Positions 18,010-27,858 of a stretch of DNA of 64,000 nt are shown piece after piece (position 1 is the first letter of the stretch; each line of letters opens with the position of its first letter). The translations under genes and the position numbers were made by a program. Location: assembly GCF_031598375.1 (NCBI RefSeq), contig NZ_CP123872.1, positions 1,426,001-1,490,000 of the forward strand. The letters run 5' to 3'. The stretch comes from Temperatibacter marinus. GTDB taxonomy: Bacteria; Pseudomonadota; Alphaproteobacteria; Sphingomonadales; Kordiimonadaceae. Under the pieces are notes generated by a model that saw nothing but the letters and a program-made list of their open reading frames with translations, was not told the origin of the DNA and did not search any database.

Positions 18010-18576
18010 GTGACCTCAAAAAAATCTCAATTACGCGCCCACGCAAAGCATATTCGCTCTGGCCTCAAAGAAATGGGGGGACTTGATGCGATTGAACAGG
18101 CAACCTTTCATGCAAAGCAACTTTTGAAGGGCATTGATTCCGCTGTTACTGTCGGCCTTTATCATCCAATAGGCGATGAGATGGAAACGCGTTACCTTGC
18201 ACAGAGTTTACAGACCATGGGCCGTCAAACTGCATTGCCCTGTGTTAAAGATAAGCATGCAGCGCTGATATTTCGCCTTTGGGAAAGCGGGGATCCTCTT
18301 GTTAAGGGGGCCTATGGCACCCGGGAACCAGAACCTGAAGCGCCGGAGATTGTGCCAGGTGTAGTGTTATGTCCCCTTCTTGCCTATGATAAGAATTGTT
18401 ACCGCCTTGGCTACGGCGGCGGATTTTATGATAGAACGCTGATGAAATATCCCGTGATGAAAGCTTTTGGCCTTGCCTACGGTGGACAAATCGTCGACAA
18501 TCTAATAGTAGAAGATCATGATGTACCTATGCACGGGATCATTACAGAGAGCGGGTTGATTTTACCGCAAAAATAA
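18010..18576 (+). CDS. fau: 5-formyltetrahydrofolate cyclo-ligase
   Basis: ATP-dependent conversion of 5-formyl-THF to 5,10-methenyl-THF in folate metabolism. It has 188 aa. The N-terminal basic helix (KKSQLRAHAKHIR) and VGLYHPIGDEMETRYL come first. The conserved GYGGGFYDRTL nucleotide-binding motif is at about residue 135, and the C-terminal HDVPMHGIITESGLI follows. It begins with GTG about 20 bp after the end of the 6S RNA, the linkage seen across proteobacteria, and may be processed from the same transcript. ymdB-like follows 59 bp later. Confidence 0.93.
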   Translation: MTSKKSQLRAHAKHIRSGLKEMGGLDAIEQATFHAKQLLKGIDSAVTVGLYHPIGDEMETRYLAQSLQTMGRQTALPCVKDKHAALIFRLWESGDPLVKGAYGTREPEPEAPEIVPGVVLCPLLAYDKNCYRLGYGGGFYDRTLMKYPVMKAFGLAYGGQIVDNLIVEDHDVPMHGIITESGLILPQK

Positions 18577-18635
18577 CATCCTGCTTACAGGGCCAATGCC
18601 TAATGAATGGCACTAGGTGGAAAGTTTAATGAATT

Positions 18636-19448
18636 ATGCGAATTTTATTTCTTGGTGATCTCATGGGGCGCAGTGGTCGTGATGCAGCGATAGCAAAATT
18701 ACCAGATCTGAAACGCCAACTGAAACTTGATTTTATTATTGTGAATGCAGAAAATGCGGCTTCTGGATTTGGAATGACCAGCAAGATATGCAATCAGGTC
18801 TTTGACACGGGCGCTCATGTGATTACCGGTGGAAATCATAGTTTTGACCAAAAAGAAGTCTTGAGTATTCTTGATAGCGATAAACGCATCCTAAGGCCTG
18901 CAAATTATCCTCAACAAACACCGGGGCGTGGGTATCATGTTTACGAAGTCGCCATGCGTAAAATCTTAGTTATTAATTTGATGGGACGTGTTTTTATGCA
19001 TCCAGTTCTTGATTGTCCTTTCGAGACCGTGGATACCATTCTTTCTAAATATCGTCTGGGAAAAACTGTGGACGCGATTGTTGTCGATTTCCATGGTGAA
19101 GCGACCTCTGAAAAAATGGCGATGGGTCACTATCTTGATGGCCGCGTTTCCATGGTGGTGGGAACACATAGTCATGTGCCCACAGCCGATACGATGATTT
19201 TAAACAAAGGGACCGCTTATCAAACGGATGCAGGCATGTGCGGGGATTATGATAGTGTTATTGGCATGACGAAAGAAGAGCCAGTTAGCCGGTTCGTGAC
19301 CAAAATGAATAGGGAGCGCTTTAGCCCTGCTCAAGGTGAAGCAACCCTATGCGGCACCTATGTGGAGCTTGATCGCAAAGGAATTGCTCACCGCATTGAA
19401 CCGGTTCGCATTGGCCCGCGATTATTACCCCATATCCCAAAAGTCTAA
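18636..19448 (+). CDS. YmdB-type metallophosphoesterase (TIGR00282)
   Basis: 270 aa, cytosolic calcineurin-like phosphoesterase. Metal-site motifs are FLGDLMGRSGRDA at the N-terminus, VNAENAASGFGMT, TGGNHSFDQKEV, DFHGEATSEKMAMG and GTHSHVPTADTMIL. The family (Bacillus YmdB) hydrolyses 2',3'-cyclic nucleotides, including cAMP, in vitro and affects motility and biofilm decisions. The cellular role in alphaproteobacteria is unclear. Its position after the 5-FCL gene is conserved in the class. Confidence 0.88.
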   Translation: MRILFLGDLMGRSGRDAAIAKLPDLKRQLKLDFIIVNAENAASGFGMTSKICNQVFDTGAHVITGGNHSFDQKEVLSILDSDKRILRPANYPQQTPGRGYHVYEVAMRKILVINLMGRVFMHPVLDCPFETVDTILSKYRLGKTVDAIVVDFHGEATSEKMAMGHYLDGRVSMVVGTHSHVPTADTMILNKGTAYQTDAGMCGDYDSVIGMTKEEPVSRFVTKMNRERFSPAQGEATLCGTYVELDRKGIAHRIEPVRIGPRLLPHIPKV

Positions 19449-19455
19449 GACTACA

Positions 19456-20832
19456 TCATCTCAAGTCTAGCAGGTGTGACCAGCTGTCCGCAACATCTTG
19501 CCACTGACAGTCAGTTTGTCCTATGGACCAGCGGATGACAGATTTCTTGTTGATAACTGAACGTGTGAGGTATGTATATCCCGCATCATTGACCGCTTGC
19601 AGCAAGGCATCAGTTTTCTCACAGCCGTCTTTATGCTTGAAGGTGAATAGGGAGAACCTTGGTTCCGTCACAATCTCAAAGTCGGGATGATCTGATACGA
19701 GAGCGGCTAGCTTTTCTGTCCAAAGAATATGGTTTCTAATTCTTTCTTGGATTGCATCCACGCCTTGACCTCTGAGGACAAACCACACTTTAAGGGCCCT
19801 CATTCGCCTGCCTAATTGAATTCCCCAATCGCGGTAGTCGGTCACACCCTCATTGGATTTGAGATATTCAGGCAGTATGGTTAAGGTTTGGATCAAGCGG
19901 TCTTTATCTTTCACAAAATGGGCTGAGCAATCAAACTGTATACCCATCCATTTGTGGGGGTTGAAAACATAGCTGTCAGCAAGGTCAATACCATCCATAA
20001 AGGCATGAAATTCCGGACAGACCATCGCACTTCCTGCCCATGCTGCATCCACATGCAGGTAAATGTCATGGGCTTTGGCAATTTCACCAATGCGACGCAG
20101 TGGATCAATTGCTCCCATTCCGGTAGCCCCTATACAGGCAATGATTCCGGCCGGGATGTGCCCAGCAGCTAGATCCCGCTCAATGGCAGTTTCTAAGGCG
20201 ATATGATCCATACTGTGATCACGACGTGTGGCTACAAAGTGAATATTACTACTTCCGAGTCCCGCCATCTTCATGGCTTTTTCAATGCTGGAATGGGCCT
20301 CGTGGGTAACATAATATTTCAATTTTTTTTCACTGTAGAGGCCCTGAGTATTACTTCTGTCATCAGTGGCTTTCTCTCGGGCGCAAAGGAGTGCACAAAA
20401 AGTTGCGCTGCTTGCCGTGTCTTGAATAACGCCGGACCAATCTTTGGGGATCGCAATTAGCTGACCTAGCCACTGCATCATTTTTTCCTCAAGCTCTGTC
20501 GCAGCAGGTGATGTTTCCCATAGCATGCCGTTGACACCCACTGCAGAAATAAGCATTTCAGCAAGCTGACTCTCTGGCGTTGAATTGGAAGGGAAATAGG
20601 CAAAGAAACGAGGGTGCTGCCAGTGGGTTATGCCCGGCATGATGATAGACTTAAAGTCTTCAAAAATAGTCTCGAAATTTTCTGCTTGTTGAGGGGCTTC
20701 ATCTTCAATTTGAGCCGCGATGTCCCCAGGCTCACACTGTGATCGAACAGGATAGTCACGAACATTTTCCATATAGTCCGCTACCCAATCCACAAGCTCA
20801 TGGGCATGTTTTCGAAAGTTATTTGTCTTCAT
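19456..20832 (-). CDS. PLP-dependent (aromatic amino acid type) decarboxylase
   Basis: 458 aa, group II decarboxylase. The PLP lysine is Lys294 in NPHKWMG. Other cofactor contacts are His180 in THEAHSS and Asp262 in HVDAAWAGS. The N-terminal helix (FRKHAHELVDWVADYMENV), the HPRFFAYFPSNST segment and LWETSPAATELE are typical of aromatic-L-amino-acid and tyrosine decarboxylases, so tyrosine, tryptophan or DOPA is the likely substrate class. The C-terminal 80 residues form the small domain. No transporter or amine oxidase is adjacent. It faces the ymdB-like gene with a 7-bp gap and lies 48 bp after the hybrid kinase on the same strand. Confidence 0.87.
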   Translation of the reverse strand: MKTNNFRKHAHELVDWVADYMENVRDYPVRSQCEPGDIAAQIEDEAPQQAENFETIFEDFKSIIMPGITHWQHPRFFAYFPSNSTPESQLAEMLISAVGVNGMLWETSPAATELEEKMMQWLGQLIAIPKDWSGVIQDTASSATFCALLCAREKATDDRSNTQGLYSEKKLKYYVTHEAHSSIEKAMKMAGLGSSNIHFVATRRDHSMDHIALETAIERDLAAGHIPAGIIACIGATGMGAIDPLRRIGEIAKAHDIYLHVDAAWAGSAMVCPEFHAFMDGIDLADSYVFNPHKWMGIQFDCSAHFVKDKDRLIQTLTILPEYLKSNEGVTDYRDWGIQLGRRMRALKVWFVLRGQGVDAIQERIRNHILWTEKLAALVSDHPDFEIVTEPRFSLFTFKHKDGCEKTDALLQAVNDAGYTYLTRSVINKKSVIRWSIGQTDCQWQDVADSWSHLLDLR

Positions 20833-20880
20833 AGTGGTCTCATTTTTGAAAAGAAAAAGGCGATAAAATTCAAATAAAGG

Positions 20881-22797
20881 TTACAGATTAGTATATTTCC
20901 CGAAGGCAAAATACAATTTATCCACATCGATTGGCTTACTAATGTAATCAGTTAAACCGGCGGCTATATATTCTTCGCGGTCGCCTTTGATGGCGTTCGC
21001 AGTCAGTGCGATAATGGGCAGTGTATCATAGGCGGGGCACTCAGTACGCAAGACTTGTTGAGTCTCGACACCATTCAGGCCAGGCATGTTGATATCCATG
21101 AGTACAAGATCTGGGACAACAGAGTCCTCAGCCTTTGCATAATCAATGATGTCTTCACCGCATTCAAAAAGCAGCGCTTTGGCACCCCATTTCTCGATAA
21201 ATTGAGTGACCAGCATTCTGTTAATCGCATTGTCGTCTACAGCGGCAATGACTAAACTTTTTTGACTAGGGCCTGGATCAAACGCTGGGGTCGTCGCTAG
21301 TTTTTGGTGTTGTTTTGCAATGGCAGCATCGAAAGTTAAAGTAAAAGCGGACCCCTCTCCAAGAGAGGAAGTGACACTTAAATGCCCCTCAATTATTTCT
21401 GCGATCTGTGCACAAATGGCAAGACCAAGGCCTGTGCCTTGAGCATAGATTTGCGATGTATCATGGACCCGTTCAAACCGATTGAATAAACGCGCTTGCC
21501 CTTCTGAAGAAATCCCAACGCCTGTATCTATAATCTCGATTTTATACTCTGCTTTGCCATTTTCGTCCGGGGTCGCATCCATAATGATACGCACGCTGCC
21601 TTTGTCTGTGAATTTGATCGCGTTGCCGACGAGATTCACGATGCATTGGCGAAGTAATTTTTGATCATGGTTTATAAAAGAGTGCTGCTCAGGGAGCAAA
21701 TTAGATACAACTTTTACTGACTTGCTTAAGGTCTGAGGTTCTAAGGCAGCTTGAATATCTTGAACCAGTTTGTTGAGGTCAAAGCTGGCTTTGCTCACTT
21801 CAACTTGTCCAGCTTCAAGGCGAGAGAAGTCTAGTAAGTCATTGATAAGTTCAAGGAGTGTATGAGCAGAAAGGTTAGCGGTTTTAATATAATGCTCAAT
21901 ACTGGGGTCTTTATTCTCTTCTTCAAGTAAATCAAGAAATCCAATAATGCCTGTAAGGGGGGTGCGAAACTCGTGGCTCATATTGGTCAAAAATTCTGAT
22001 TTTGCAGCACTGGCAGATTCCGCAGTGGTCTTTGCGTCTTCCAAGGCTTTTGCTTGTGACGATAATTCTGCTGTCATGCTATTGAAGCTGCGACTGAGCG
22101 ACGCAAATTCATCGCGGCCTTTTATAGGGACCTGGACATTCTTAATTCCTTGTTGAAGCTCTTTTGTTGCATTCATCAAAGGGATAAATTGGACATTAAA
22201 CTTTTTGCGGATTAACCAATTGGCAGCGACACTGAAAAAGACCAAGGCTCCAAAAATAAGCATGGCCGGGAAGAGAGCAAGACGGACAATATTCACCTGT
22301 AAACTTGAATAATCTTTGACAACAAGCAAAGTATACAGCTCTCTCTGGTCCGCAGAGTTAATGATCAACCCTGCATATCCAAGGGCTGCTTGGCGTGTCT
22401 GACTAAGTTCGACGATTGAATCGCCGGTCTTCATGACGGATGTGATAATTTCTGGAGAAAAGTCATAGTCGATTTCCGAAATATTCTTACCTTCAAAAAT
22501 GCCTCGATGAGAGAAGAGAATTGTGTTGGAGTCGTCGAGTAAGAATACAGCTTTCATTTTAGGATCAAGCTGAGTGTAGAAAATGTCTTGGCGTACCATC
22601 AGTTCATCTCGACCCAAAATAGCATTAATCCGCCCTTGCAGAAGACTGAGATGATTTTCAAACTCACTTTTCGCGAATTCATTACTAGAGGAGTGAATTG
22701 AAGGGAGGAGAAAAACTAAGAAAAATAGGACCAATACAATGGAGATTTCCATAATAATCAGAGGGAAGAGGTTTCTAAAGGCAATATTTTTAAACAT
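20881..22797 (-). CDS. hybrid sensor histidine kinase (periplasmic sensor, HAMP, HisKA, HATPase, REC)
   Basis: 638 aa. One transmembrane segment at about 12-33, a periplasmic region of about 135 residues (FAKSEF to VVKDYSS; PDC/Cache-like by length and pattern), a second segment at about 172-193, and HAMP to about 245. HisKA has His275 in MSHEFRTPL. The ATPase domain has N, G1 and G2 boxes (NLVGNAIKFTDKG, DTGVGISSEG, GTGLGLAIC). The C-terminal receiver has Asp568 in LVLMDINMPG. Its start overlaps the stop of the upstream solute-binding lipoprotein by one base (TAATG), which implies translational coupling and a shared signal path. No output regulator is adjacent. Confidence 0.9.
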   Translation of the reverse strand: MFKNIAFRNLFPLIIMEISIVLVLFFLVFLLPSIHSSSNEFAKSEFENHLSLLQGRINAILGRDELMVRQDIFYTQLDPKMKAVFLLDDSNTILFSHRGIFEGKNISEIDYDFSPEIITSVMKTGDSIVELSQTRQAALGYAGLIINSADQRELYTLLVVKDYSSLQVNIVRLALFPAMLIFGALVFFSVAANWLIRKKFNVQFIPLMNATKELQQGIKNVQVPIKGRDEFASLSRSFNSMTAELSSQAKALEDAKTTAESASAAKSEFLTNMSHEFRTPLTGIIGFLDLLEEENKDPSIEHYIKTANLSAHTLLELINDLLDFSRLEAGQVEVSKASFDLNKLVQDIQAALEPQTLSKSVKVVSNLLPEQHSFINHDQKLLRQCIVNLVGNAIKFTDKGSVRIIMDATPDENGKAEYKIEIIDTGVGISSEGQARLFNRFERVHDTSQIYAQGTGLGLAICAQIAEIIEGHLSVTSSLGEGSAFTLTFDAAIAKQHQKLATTPAFDPGPSQKSLVIAAVDDNAINRMLVTQFIEKWGAKALLFECGEDIIDYAKAEDSVVPDLVLMDINMPGLNGVETQQVLRTECPAYDTLPIIALTANAIKGDREEYIAAGLTDYISKPIDVDKLYFAFGKYTNL

Positions 22798-23774
22798 TAT
22801 TGCCCTTCTCTTAGAATCGGTAGAACAAAATCATCAGCTATTTTTAAATGTGCGCCGACCACGGCTCTTTTATCTTCTGGCAATTGCGCCAACAGCAGTT
22901 GCTTAATTTTTGCGCCGTTATTTTTTAGATAGTCAATATTGTCTTTAATGGACATGAATTTAATATCTTTAACCTCAATTGCAAAATCATCGGGCTTAAT
23001 TAAGCTAGGTTTATAGGCTGACTCATTGCCCATCGCGTTCAAGTAATTTTGAGTTTGTATCCATCCCTTGATGAGGGCTCTTACTTTATCAGGGCGCGAA
23101 TTGAGCAGGTCTGTACGAACACAAAGGACATCGATGATTTCCCCCGGGATATTGCGGCTAGAAAATATGGGTACACCGCCGCCAGCAAGAGCTTTAAACC
23201 GTGAATCACCAAAGGTTACTATGGCATCTACCTCGCCATTTAGGAACATCTCAACATTATTTTGATAACTGCCGTAAACCGCTGTGACATCAGACTTACT
23301 GAGATTATGAATTGTCAAAGCCCGGGTTAAAAGATAATCAACTACAGCATTCCGAGACGTTGCGATCTTTTTCCCTTTTAAGTCAGCAACGCTTTTGATC
23401 GATGGATGCGCTATAAGGACATCGCCGCCGTTAGAGCTGTCCATGACAAGCACAACAGAAAGATTTATGCCTTGCATAGACCAAGCCGCAATTCTATTCA
23501 AAGAGGTCGCAATCCCGTCTAAGGATTTATTGCGCAAGGCTTGATATAAAGTGAGCGAAAAAGGTGTTTCAATGAGTTTAACATCGCTGGAGCGATAAAA
23601 TCTTAATTTTTCAGTTAGATAGAGATGTTCAAAACCAACCCATGTATTACTCCCTACAATCAAAGGGTTGAGAGGTTTACTTTCCAAACAGCCAGAGAGC
23701 AGAATGAAAAAAGGAAGCATGATGAAACATCGTAGCTTCATTCTTATAGCACTTAAAACTGCGTTTAAAGCCAT
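22797..23774 (-). CDS. NMT1/SsuA-type solute-binding lipoprotein coupled to the histidine kinase
   Basis: 325 aa. The N-terminal hydrophobic stretch ends in a lipobox (FFILLSGCLES), so the protein is probably a lipid-anchored periplasmic receptor. The body is a type 2 periplasmic binding fold of the NMT1/taurine-binding kind (NPLIVGSNTWVGFEHLYLTEKLRFY, VADLKGKKIATSRNAVVDYLL, FLNGEVDAIVTFGDS). No permease or ATPase gene is nearby, and it is coupled to the kinase gene by a one-base overlap. I infer a ligand-sensing rather than transport role. The start at 23774 has AGGA seven bases upstream; an internal ATG 11 codons on has none. Confidence 0.82.
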   Translation of the reverse strand: MALNAVLSAIRMKLRCFIMLPFFILLSGCLESKPLNPLIVGSNTWVGFEHLYLTEKLRFYRSSDVKLIETPFSLTLYQALRNKSLDGIATSLNRIAAWSMQGINLSVVLVMDSSNGGDVLIAHPSIKSVADLKGKKIATSRNAVVDYLLTRALTIHNLSKSDVTAVYGSYQNNVEMFLNGEVDAIVTFGDSRFKALAGGGVPIFSSRNIPGEIIDVLCVRTDLLNSRPDKVRALIKGWIQTQNYLNAMGNESAYKPSLIKPDDFAIEVKDIKFMSIKDNIDYLKNNGAKIKQLLLAQLPEDKRAVVGAHLKIADDFVLPILREGQ

Positions 23775-23893
23775 ACATCTATCCTGTTATCATTTGAATC
23801 TCATTTGAATCTCATTTGCAGGTAAATAGTTTACATATTTAGGGCAGGGGCGCAAAGTAAATTGGAAAGATATTGGTTTTTAACTGATTTTGG

Positions 23894-24508
23894 CTAGTCG
23901 CTAATGACGAATAGAGCCTGATGTGCTCCCCAATTTGCCCTACTGAGGGACTGATCGAGCTGATCGCCTTTTGCATCGAAGGGTACGAAGGCATCAAGGG
24001 TTAACCCTTCAGATTCTATAAGATCCAGCATGTCTTTGACAGTGCAAAAGTGGATATTAGGTGTATTATACCAAGTGTAATCAAGATGTCGGGTAACAGG
24101 CATTTTCCCATTCATCAATAGTTGCAGCCTTATTTTCCAGTGGCCAAAATTAGGGATGGTGACAATAGCTTTTTCACCGATCCGGAGCAGTTCTAGCAAC
24201 ACTTCCCGTGGCTGTCTAACTGCCTGCAAAGTTCTTGATAAAACGGCATAGTCAAAGCTTTTATCAGGATAGTCTTTGAGATCTACGTCGGCATCCCCTT
24301 GCACCACATAAAGTCCTTTTGACACGCATGTATTCACGCCAGCTTGCCCAAGTTCCATACCGCGACCATCAACCCTCTTGTTGTGAACAAGCCACTGGAG
24401 TAGGTCACCATTTGCGCAGCCGACTTCGAGAACCCTGCTCTCGGGAGCGATAAGGTTTGCGATTAGCTGTAAATCGGGTCTTAGGTCTTTGCTCTGACTA
24501 TCCGTCAT
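23894..24508 (-). CDS. metW: methionine biosynthesis protein MetW
   Basis: 204 aa, class I methyltransferase fold with motif [16 protein letters not shown] and the MetW signatures [22 protein letters not shown] and [19 protein letters not shown]. MetW works with MetX, and current data in other proteobacteria suggest it is needed for full homoserine acetyltransferase activity. It overlaps the end of metX by 11 bp, so the two are translated together. It is followed by a gap before the solute-binding protein gene. Confidence 0.93.
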   Translation of the reverse strand: MTDSQSKDLRPDLQLIANLIAPESRVLEVGCANGDLLQWLVHNKRVDGRGMELGQAGVNTCVSKGLYVVQGDADVDLKDYPDKSFDYAVLSRTLQAVRQPREVLLELLRIGEKAIVTIPNFGHWKIRLQLLMNGKMPVTRHLDYTWYNTPNIHFCTVKDMLDLIESEGLTLDAFVPFDAKGDQLDQSLSRANWGAHQALFVISD

Positions 24509-25658
24509 CCCGTTGGTCCTTCATAAGCCTAGCCTCTGCTGATTGGATAAAGCCTGTCATCATCTTATCCATTTCAGGGATGTCGAGCAGAAAGCTATCA
24601 TGCCCTCTATCACTGGTGATGGAAGCATAAGAGACAGGCACACCAGCAGCGTTAAGGGCATGCGCGATGCGTTTGTTTTCTTCTGGCGGGTAGAGCCAAT
24701 CACTGGTGAAGGTAATCACAAGACAAGGCACGTCGGAAGCCTTTTTAAAGGCGTCCGCAAGTTTTCCCTCATAGCGGGCAGCAATATCAAAATAATCCAT
24801 GGCCCTTGTGATATATAAATAGCTGTTCGCATCGAAGCGATCCACAAAGCTACTGCCCTGATGTCTTAAGTAGCTTTCGATTTGAAAGTCCGCCTCAAAA
24901 CCGTACGTCGGCGCATCGCGGTCTTGCAGGTTACGTCCAAATTTATCCATCAAGCCGTCCTCGGATAAATAAGTAACATGGGCAGTCATTCTTGCTACTG
25001 ACAACCCTTTTCTTGGGAAAGTGTCATGCTCTTGATATTTGCCGTCGCGCCATTCTGGATCCGCCATCACGGCTTGTCGGCCAATTTCATGGAAAGCAAT
25101 ATTTTGTGCACTATGCTGAGCTGCGGTCGCTAGCAACATCATACTGCCAACCCGATCTGGATAATCCACAAGCCATTCAAGTGCCTGCATGCCGCCCATA
25201 GACCCCCCTATCACCATGAAGAGTTTTTGAATTCCAAGGGTGTCAGTCAGGCCAACTTGTACTTTGACCATGTCATTAATGGTAATAACAGGGAAATCAA
25301 TACCATATATTTGACCAGTTTCTGGGTTGATTTCTTTCGGTCCTGTTGTGCCAAGGCAACTGCCTAAGACATTTGAACAGATGACAAAATATTTGTTGGT
25401 ATCAATTAATTTGTTGGGGCCGATAATTCTTTCCCACCAGCCAGACTTTCCGGTGAGAGGGTGAGTACTAGCCACATATTGATCTCCAGTTAAAGCATGA
25501 CAAATCATGATGGCATTGCTTTTATCAGAGTTGAGTGTGCCGTATGTTTCATAGGCCACTTGCACAGGTGAAAGGGTCACCCCACTGTCTAAAATCAGGG
25601 GGGAGGTTTCAAAGAGCGTGGCAACTTGACTTGCTATTTTATGTGCTTGCTTGACCAT
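24498..25658 (-). CDS. metX: homoserine O-acetyltransferase
   Basis: Acetyl-CoA-dependent acylation of homoserine, the entry step to methionine. It has 386 aa from the chosen start ([11 protein letters not shown]). The alpha/beta-hydrolase fold carries [13 protein letters not shown], the nucleophile elbow [12 protein letters not shown], the Asp in FTSDWLYPP and the His in [10 protein letters not shown], completing the triad. An upstream extension of 45 codons is open but runs into the promoter region and hisC, and lacks family similarity, so it is excluded. It overlaps metW and is divergent from hisC. Confidence 0.94.
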   Translation of the reverse strand: MVKQAHKIASQVATLFETSPLILDSGVTLSPVQVAYETYGTLNSDKSNAIMICHALTGDQYVASTHPLTGKSGWWERIIGPNKLIDTNKYFVICSNVLGSCLGTTGPKEINPETGQIYGIDFPVITINDMVKVQVGLTDTLGIQKLFMVIGGSMGGMQALEWLVDYPDRVGSMMLLATAAQHSAQNIAFHEIGRQAVMADPEWRDGKYQEHDTFPRKGLSVARMTAHVTYLSEDGLMDKFGRNLQDRDAPTYGFEADFQIESYLRHQGSSFVDRFDANSYLYITRAMDYFDIAARYEGKLADAFKKASDVPCLVITFTSDWLYPPEENKRIAHALNAAGVPVSYASITSDRGHDSFLLDIPEMDKMMTGFIQSAEARLMKDQRDDG

Positions 25659-25775
25659 AAATGATTTATACCTTTTGCTTTCCCTAACAAAATGGGGGGG
25701 CTGTGGCAATATTCCTTTGCTTTTGAAGGATGATTTTTCTATGTCTAAGGCAGGAAATAGAAAAGGATTATGACA

Positions 25776-26867
25776 ATGCAACCGAAAGCACACAGCTGGA
25801 TAGAAGGGTTAGCCCCTTATAAAGCTGGGAAAGCAAAAGTTGATGGGGTTGAAAACCCTGTTAAGCTGTCTGCCAATGAAAGCACCTATGGCCCCAGTCC
25901 AAAAGCCTTGGAAGCTTACCAAAAGGAAGCTGTGTCCTTGCATCGATATCCTGACCCGGCAAGCTCAGAATTGTCTTATGCCATTGCCCGGGTTCATAAT
26001 TTAGACGCGCGAAGAATATTGTGTGGGGCTGGCTCTGATGAAATTTTAACCCTTCTTATTCATAGTTTCGCAGGACCAGAAGATGAGATTATTCACAGTC
26101 AATATGGTTTTGCAGTTTATCCAATTCAGGCACAGGCTGTTGGGGCGCGCTCTATTGCTGTGCCCAATAAGGACTGGGCAGCAGATGTGGACGGCATTTT
26201 AGCTGCCGTTACAGCCCGTACAAAGCTTGTGTTCATCGATAATCCTAATAATCCAACGGGCGCTTATGTCCCATGGGCAGAGATTAAACGATTGCACGCA
26301 GGCCTGCCCGCTCATGTGATTTTAGTCCTTGATGCGGCTTACGGAGAGTGTGCAGATGCAGAGGATTATCAAGCAGGAGAGGCCTTGGTGGAAGCTTTTG
26401 ATAATGTGATTATGACACGCACTTTTTCTAAGCTATATGCTCTGGCTGCCCTCCGTGTTGGTTGGGCTTATGGGTCGGAAGCAATTTTGGACCCACTGCA
26501 TAGAGTAAGAATGCCTTTTAATGTGAATACAGCGGCTCAAGCAGCGGCTTTAGCAGCAGTCGATGATCAAGAGCACCTAAAGAAGGCTGTGTTTTATAAT
26601 AAAAAATGGCGTGAAATTCTCACAGCAGAGCTTGTGGCTATGGGATTAAATGTTGTCCCAAGCCAGACAAATTTTTTATTGGTTGAATTTCCTGAGGGGA
26701 CAGCTGAAAATGTCTACGAGTATTTGATGAAGAATGGCTATATTTTGAGGTATTTACCAGGACAAGGGCTGCCCAATCATATTCGATTGACAATTGGCAG
26801 CGAGCAAGAAAATAACAGTGTTATTGCTTTAATAAAAGAATGTATGAATGGGTCTGGTTATGAGTGA
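25776..26867 (+). CDS. hisC: histidinol-phosphate aminotransferase
   Basis: PLP aminotransferase making histidinol phosphate from imidazole-acetol phosphate. In alphaproteobacteria this locus's HisC may also serve aromatic amino acids. It has 363 aa. Motifs are [29 protein letters not shown], the Asp/Tyr pair in LDAAYGE, the PLP lysine in [19 protein letters not shown], and the C-terminal NHIRLTIG. I prefer the ATG at 25776, eight bases after AAGGA; the ATG at 25770 is only two bases from it. Its end overlaps the start of the prephenate dehydrogenase gene by 8 bp, so both are probably one operon. Confidence 0.94.
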   Translation: MQPKAHSWIEGLAPYKAGKAKVDGVENPVKLSANESTYGPSPKALEAYQKEAVSLHRYPDPASSELSYAIARVHNLDARRILCGAGSDEILTLLIHSFAGPEDEIIHSQYGFAVYPIQAQAVGARSIAVPNKDWAADVDGILAAVTARTKLVFIDNPNNPTGAYVPWAEIKRLHAGLPAHVILVLDAAYGECADAEDYQAGEALVEAFDNVIMTRTFSKLYALAALRVGWAYGSEAILDPLHRVRMPFNVNTAAQAAALAAVDDQEHLKKAVFYNKKWREILTAELVAMGLNVVPSQTNFLLVEFPEGTAENVYEYLMKNGYILRYLPGQGLPNHIRLTIGSEQENNSVIALIKECMNGSGYE

Positions 26868-27804
26868 AACCGCTATATTTGAAAAACTTGCCATCATAGG
26901 TGCAGGGATGATTGGCTCTTCTGTTGCACAAGCTGCACGGCTCACGGGGGCTGTGAACAGGATTGTCATGACGGACCGATGTGACTCAGTCCTAAGGGAA
27001 GCAAATGCATTGTCCTTGGCAGATGACTATACTCAGGATGCTGCAGAAGCCGTTGTTGGGGCTGATCTTGTGATGTTGGCTGTGCCTGTGGGGGCAATGG
27101 GAGTCGCTGCAGAGACTATTCTCCCCTTCATGCGTTCAGGGGCTATATTGAGTGACGTAGGGTCTGTTAAGGGCGATGTCCTTTCAACATTAGATCCGTT
27201 AGTCCCTGGAGATATACATTTGATTCCAGGTCACCCTGTCGCAGGAACTGAAAAGTCTGGCCCCTCAGCCGGAATTCAAGATTTATTTGATGGGCGTTGG
27301 TGTATTTTAACTCCCCCTCCTGGGGCAGATCAATCCGCTGTAGAGAAATTATCCGCCTTTTGGGAACGACTGGGGAGTAAGGTAGAAACGATGGATGCAG
27401 CGCACCATGATCGTGTTCTTGCCATAACCAGTCACCTGCCGCATTTAATCGCGTATAATATTGTCGGAACGGCAAGTGACCTAGAAGAGGTGACTCGCAG
27501 TGAAGTGATTAAATATTCTGCAGGCGGGTTCAGAGATTTTACAAGAATTGCAGCCAGTGATCCAGTGATGTGGCGAGATGTTTTCTTAACCAATAAAGAA
27601 GCTGTGTTAGAAATGCTGGGTCGCTTTACAGAAGATTTGACAGCCTTACAACGCGCCATTCGATGGGGCGAAGGCGAGAGCTTAGAAAAGTTATTTTCTC
27701 GCACTCGGGATATTCGAACACGTATTATTGATGCGGGGCAGGATGAAGATGTTGTCGACTTTGGACGTCATCACACTGACTCTGAAGGGAAAGAGATAGA
27801 ATAA
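26860..27804 (+). CDS. tyrA: prephenate/arogenate dehydrogenase
   Basis: NAD(P)-dependent oxidative decarboxylation of prephenate or arogenate in tyrosine synthesis. It has 314 aa. The Rossmann nucleotide-binding start is KLAIIGAGMIGSSVAQAARL. The substrate-site motifs are GHPVAGTEKSGP and HDRVLAITSHLPHLIAYNIV, containing the catalytic His. No chorismate mutase or ACT domain is fused, as in the TyrC/cyclohexadienyl type. The ATG at 26860 overlaps the hisC stop, an arrangement conserved in the class; the ATG four codons upstream is less likely. Confidence 0.92.
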   Translation: MSETAIFEKLAIIGAGMIGSSVAQAARLTGAVNRIVMTDRCDSVLREANALSLADDYTQDAAEAVVGADLVMLAVPVGAMGVAAETILPFMRSGAILSDVGSVKGDVLSTLDPLVPGDIHLIPGHPVAGTEKSGPSAGIQDLFDGRWCILTPPPGADQSAVEKLSAFWERLGSKVETMDAAHHDRVLAITSHLPHLIAYNIVGTASDLEEVTRSEVIKYSAGGFRDFTRIAASDPVMWRDVFLTNKEAVLEMLGRFTEDLTALQRAIRWGEGESLEKLFSRTRDIRTRIIDAGQDEDVVDFGRHHTDSEGKEIE

Positions 27805-27858
27805 CGTTTGTTTTCAATCTAGAAGGTGCTCGACGGATCATACAGTTTAAGTATTTTG

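Noticed and set aside
25659-25775. Possible SAM riboswitch before metX
   Set aside because: SAM-II or SAM-V elements often precede metX in alphaproteobacteria, but the short leader between metX and hisC does not show the conserved pseudoknot segments when read on the minus strand.
25659-25793. Longer N-terminus for metX
   Set aside because: The extra 45 codons overlap hisC and lack similarity to known MetX proteins.
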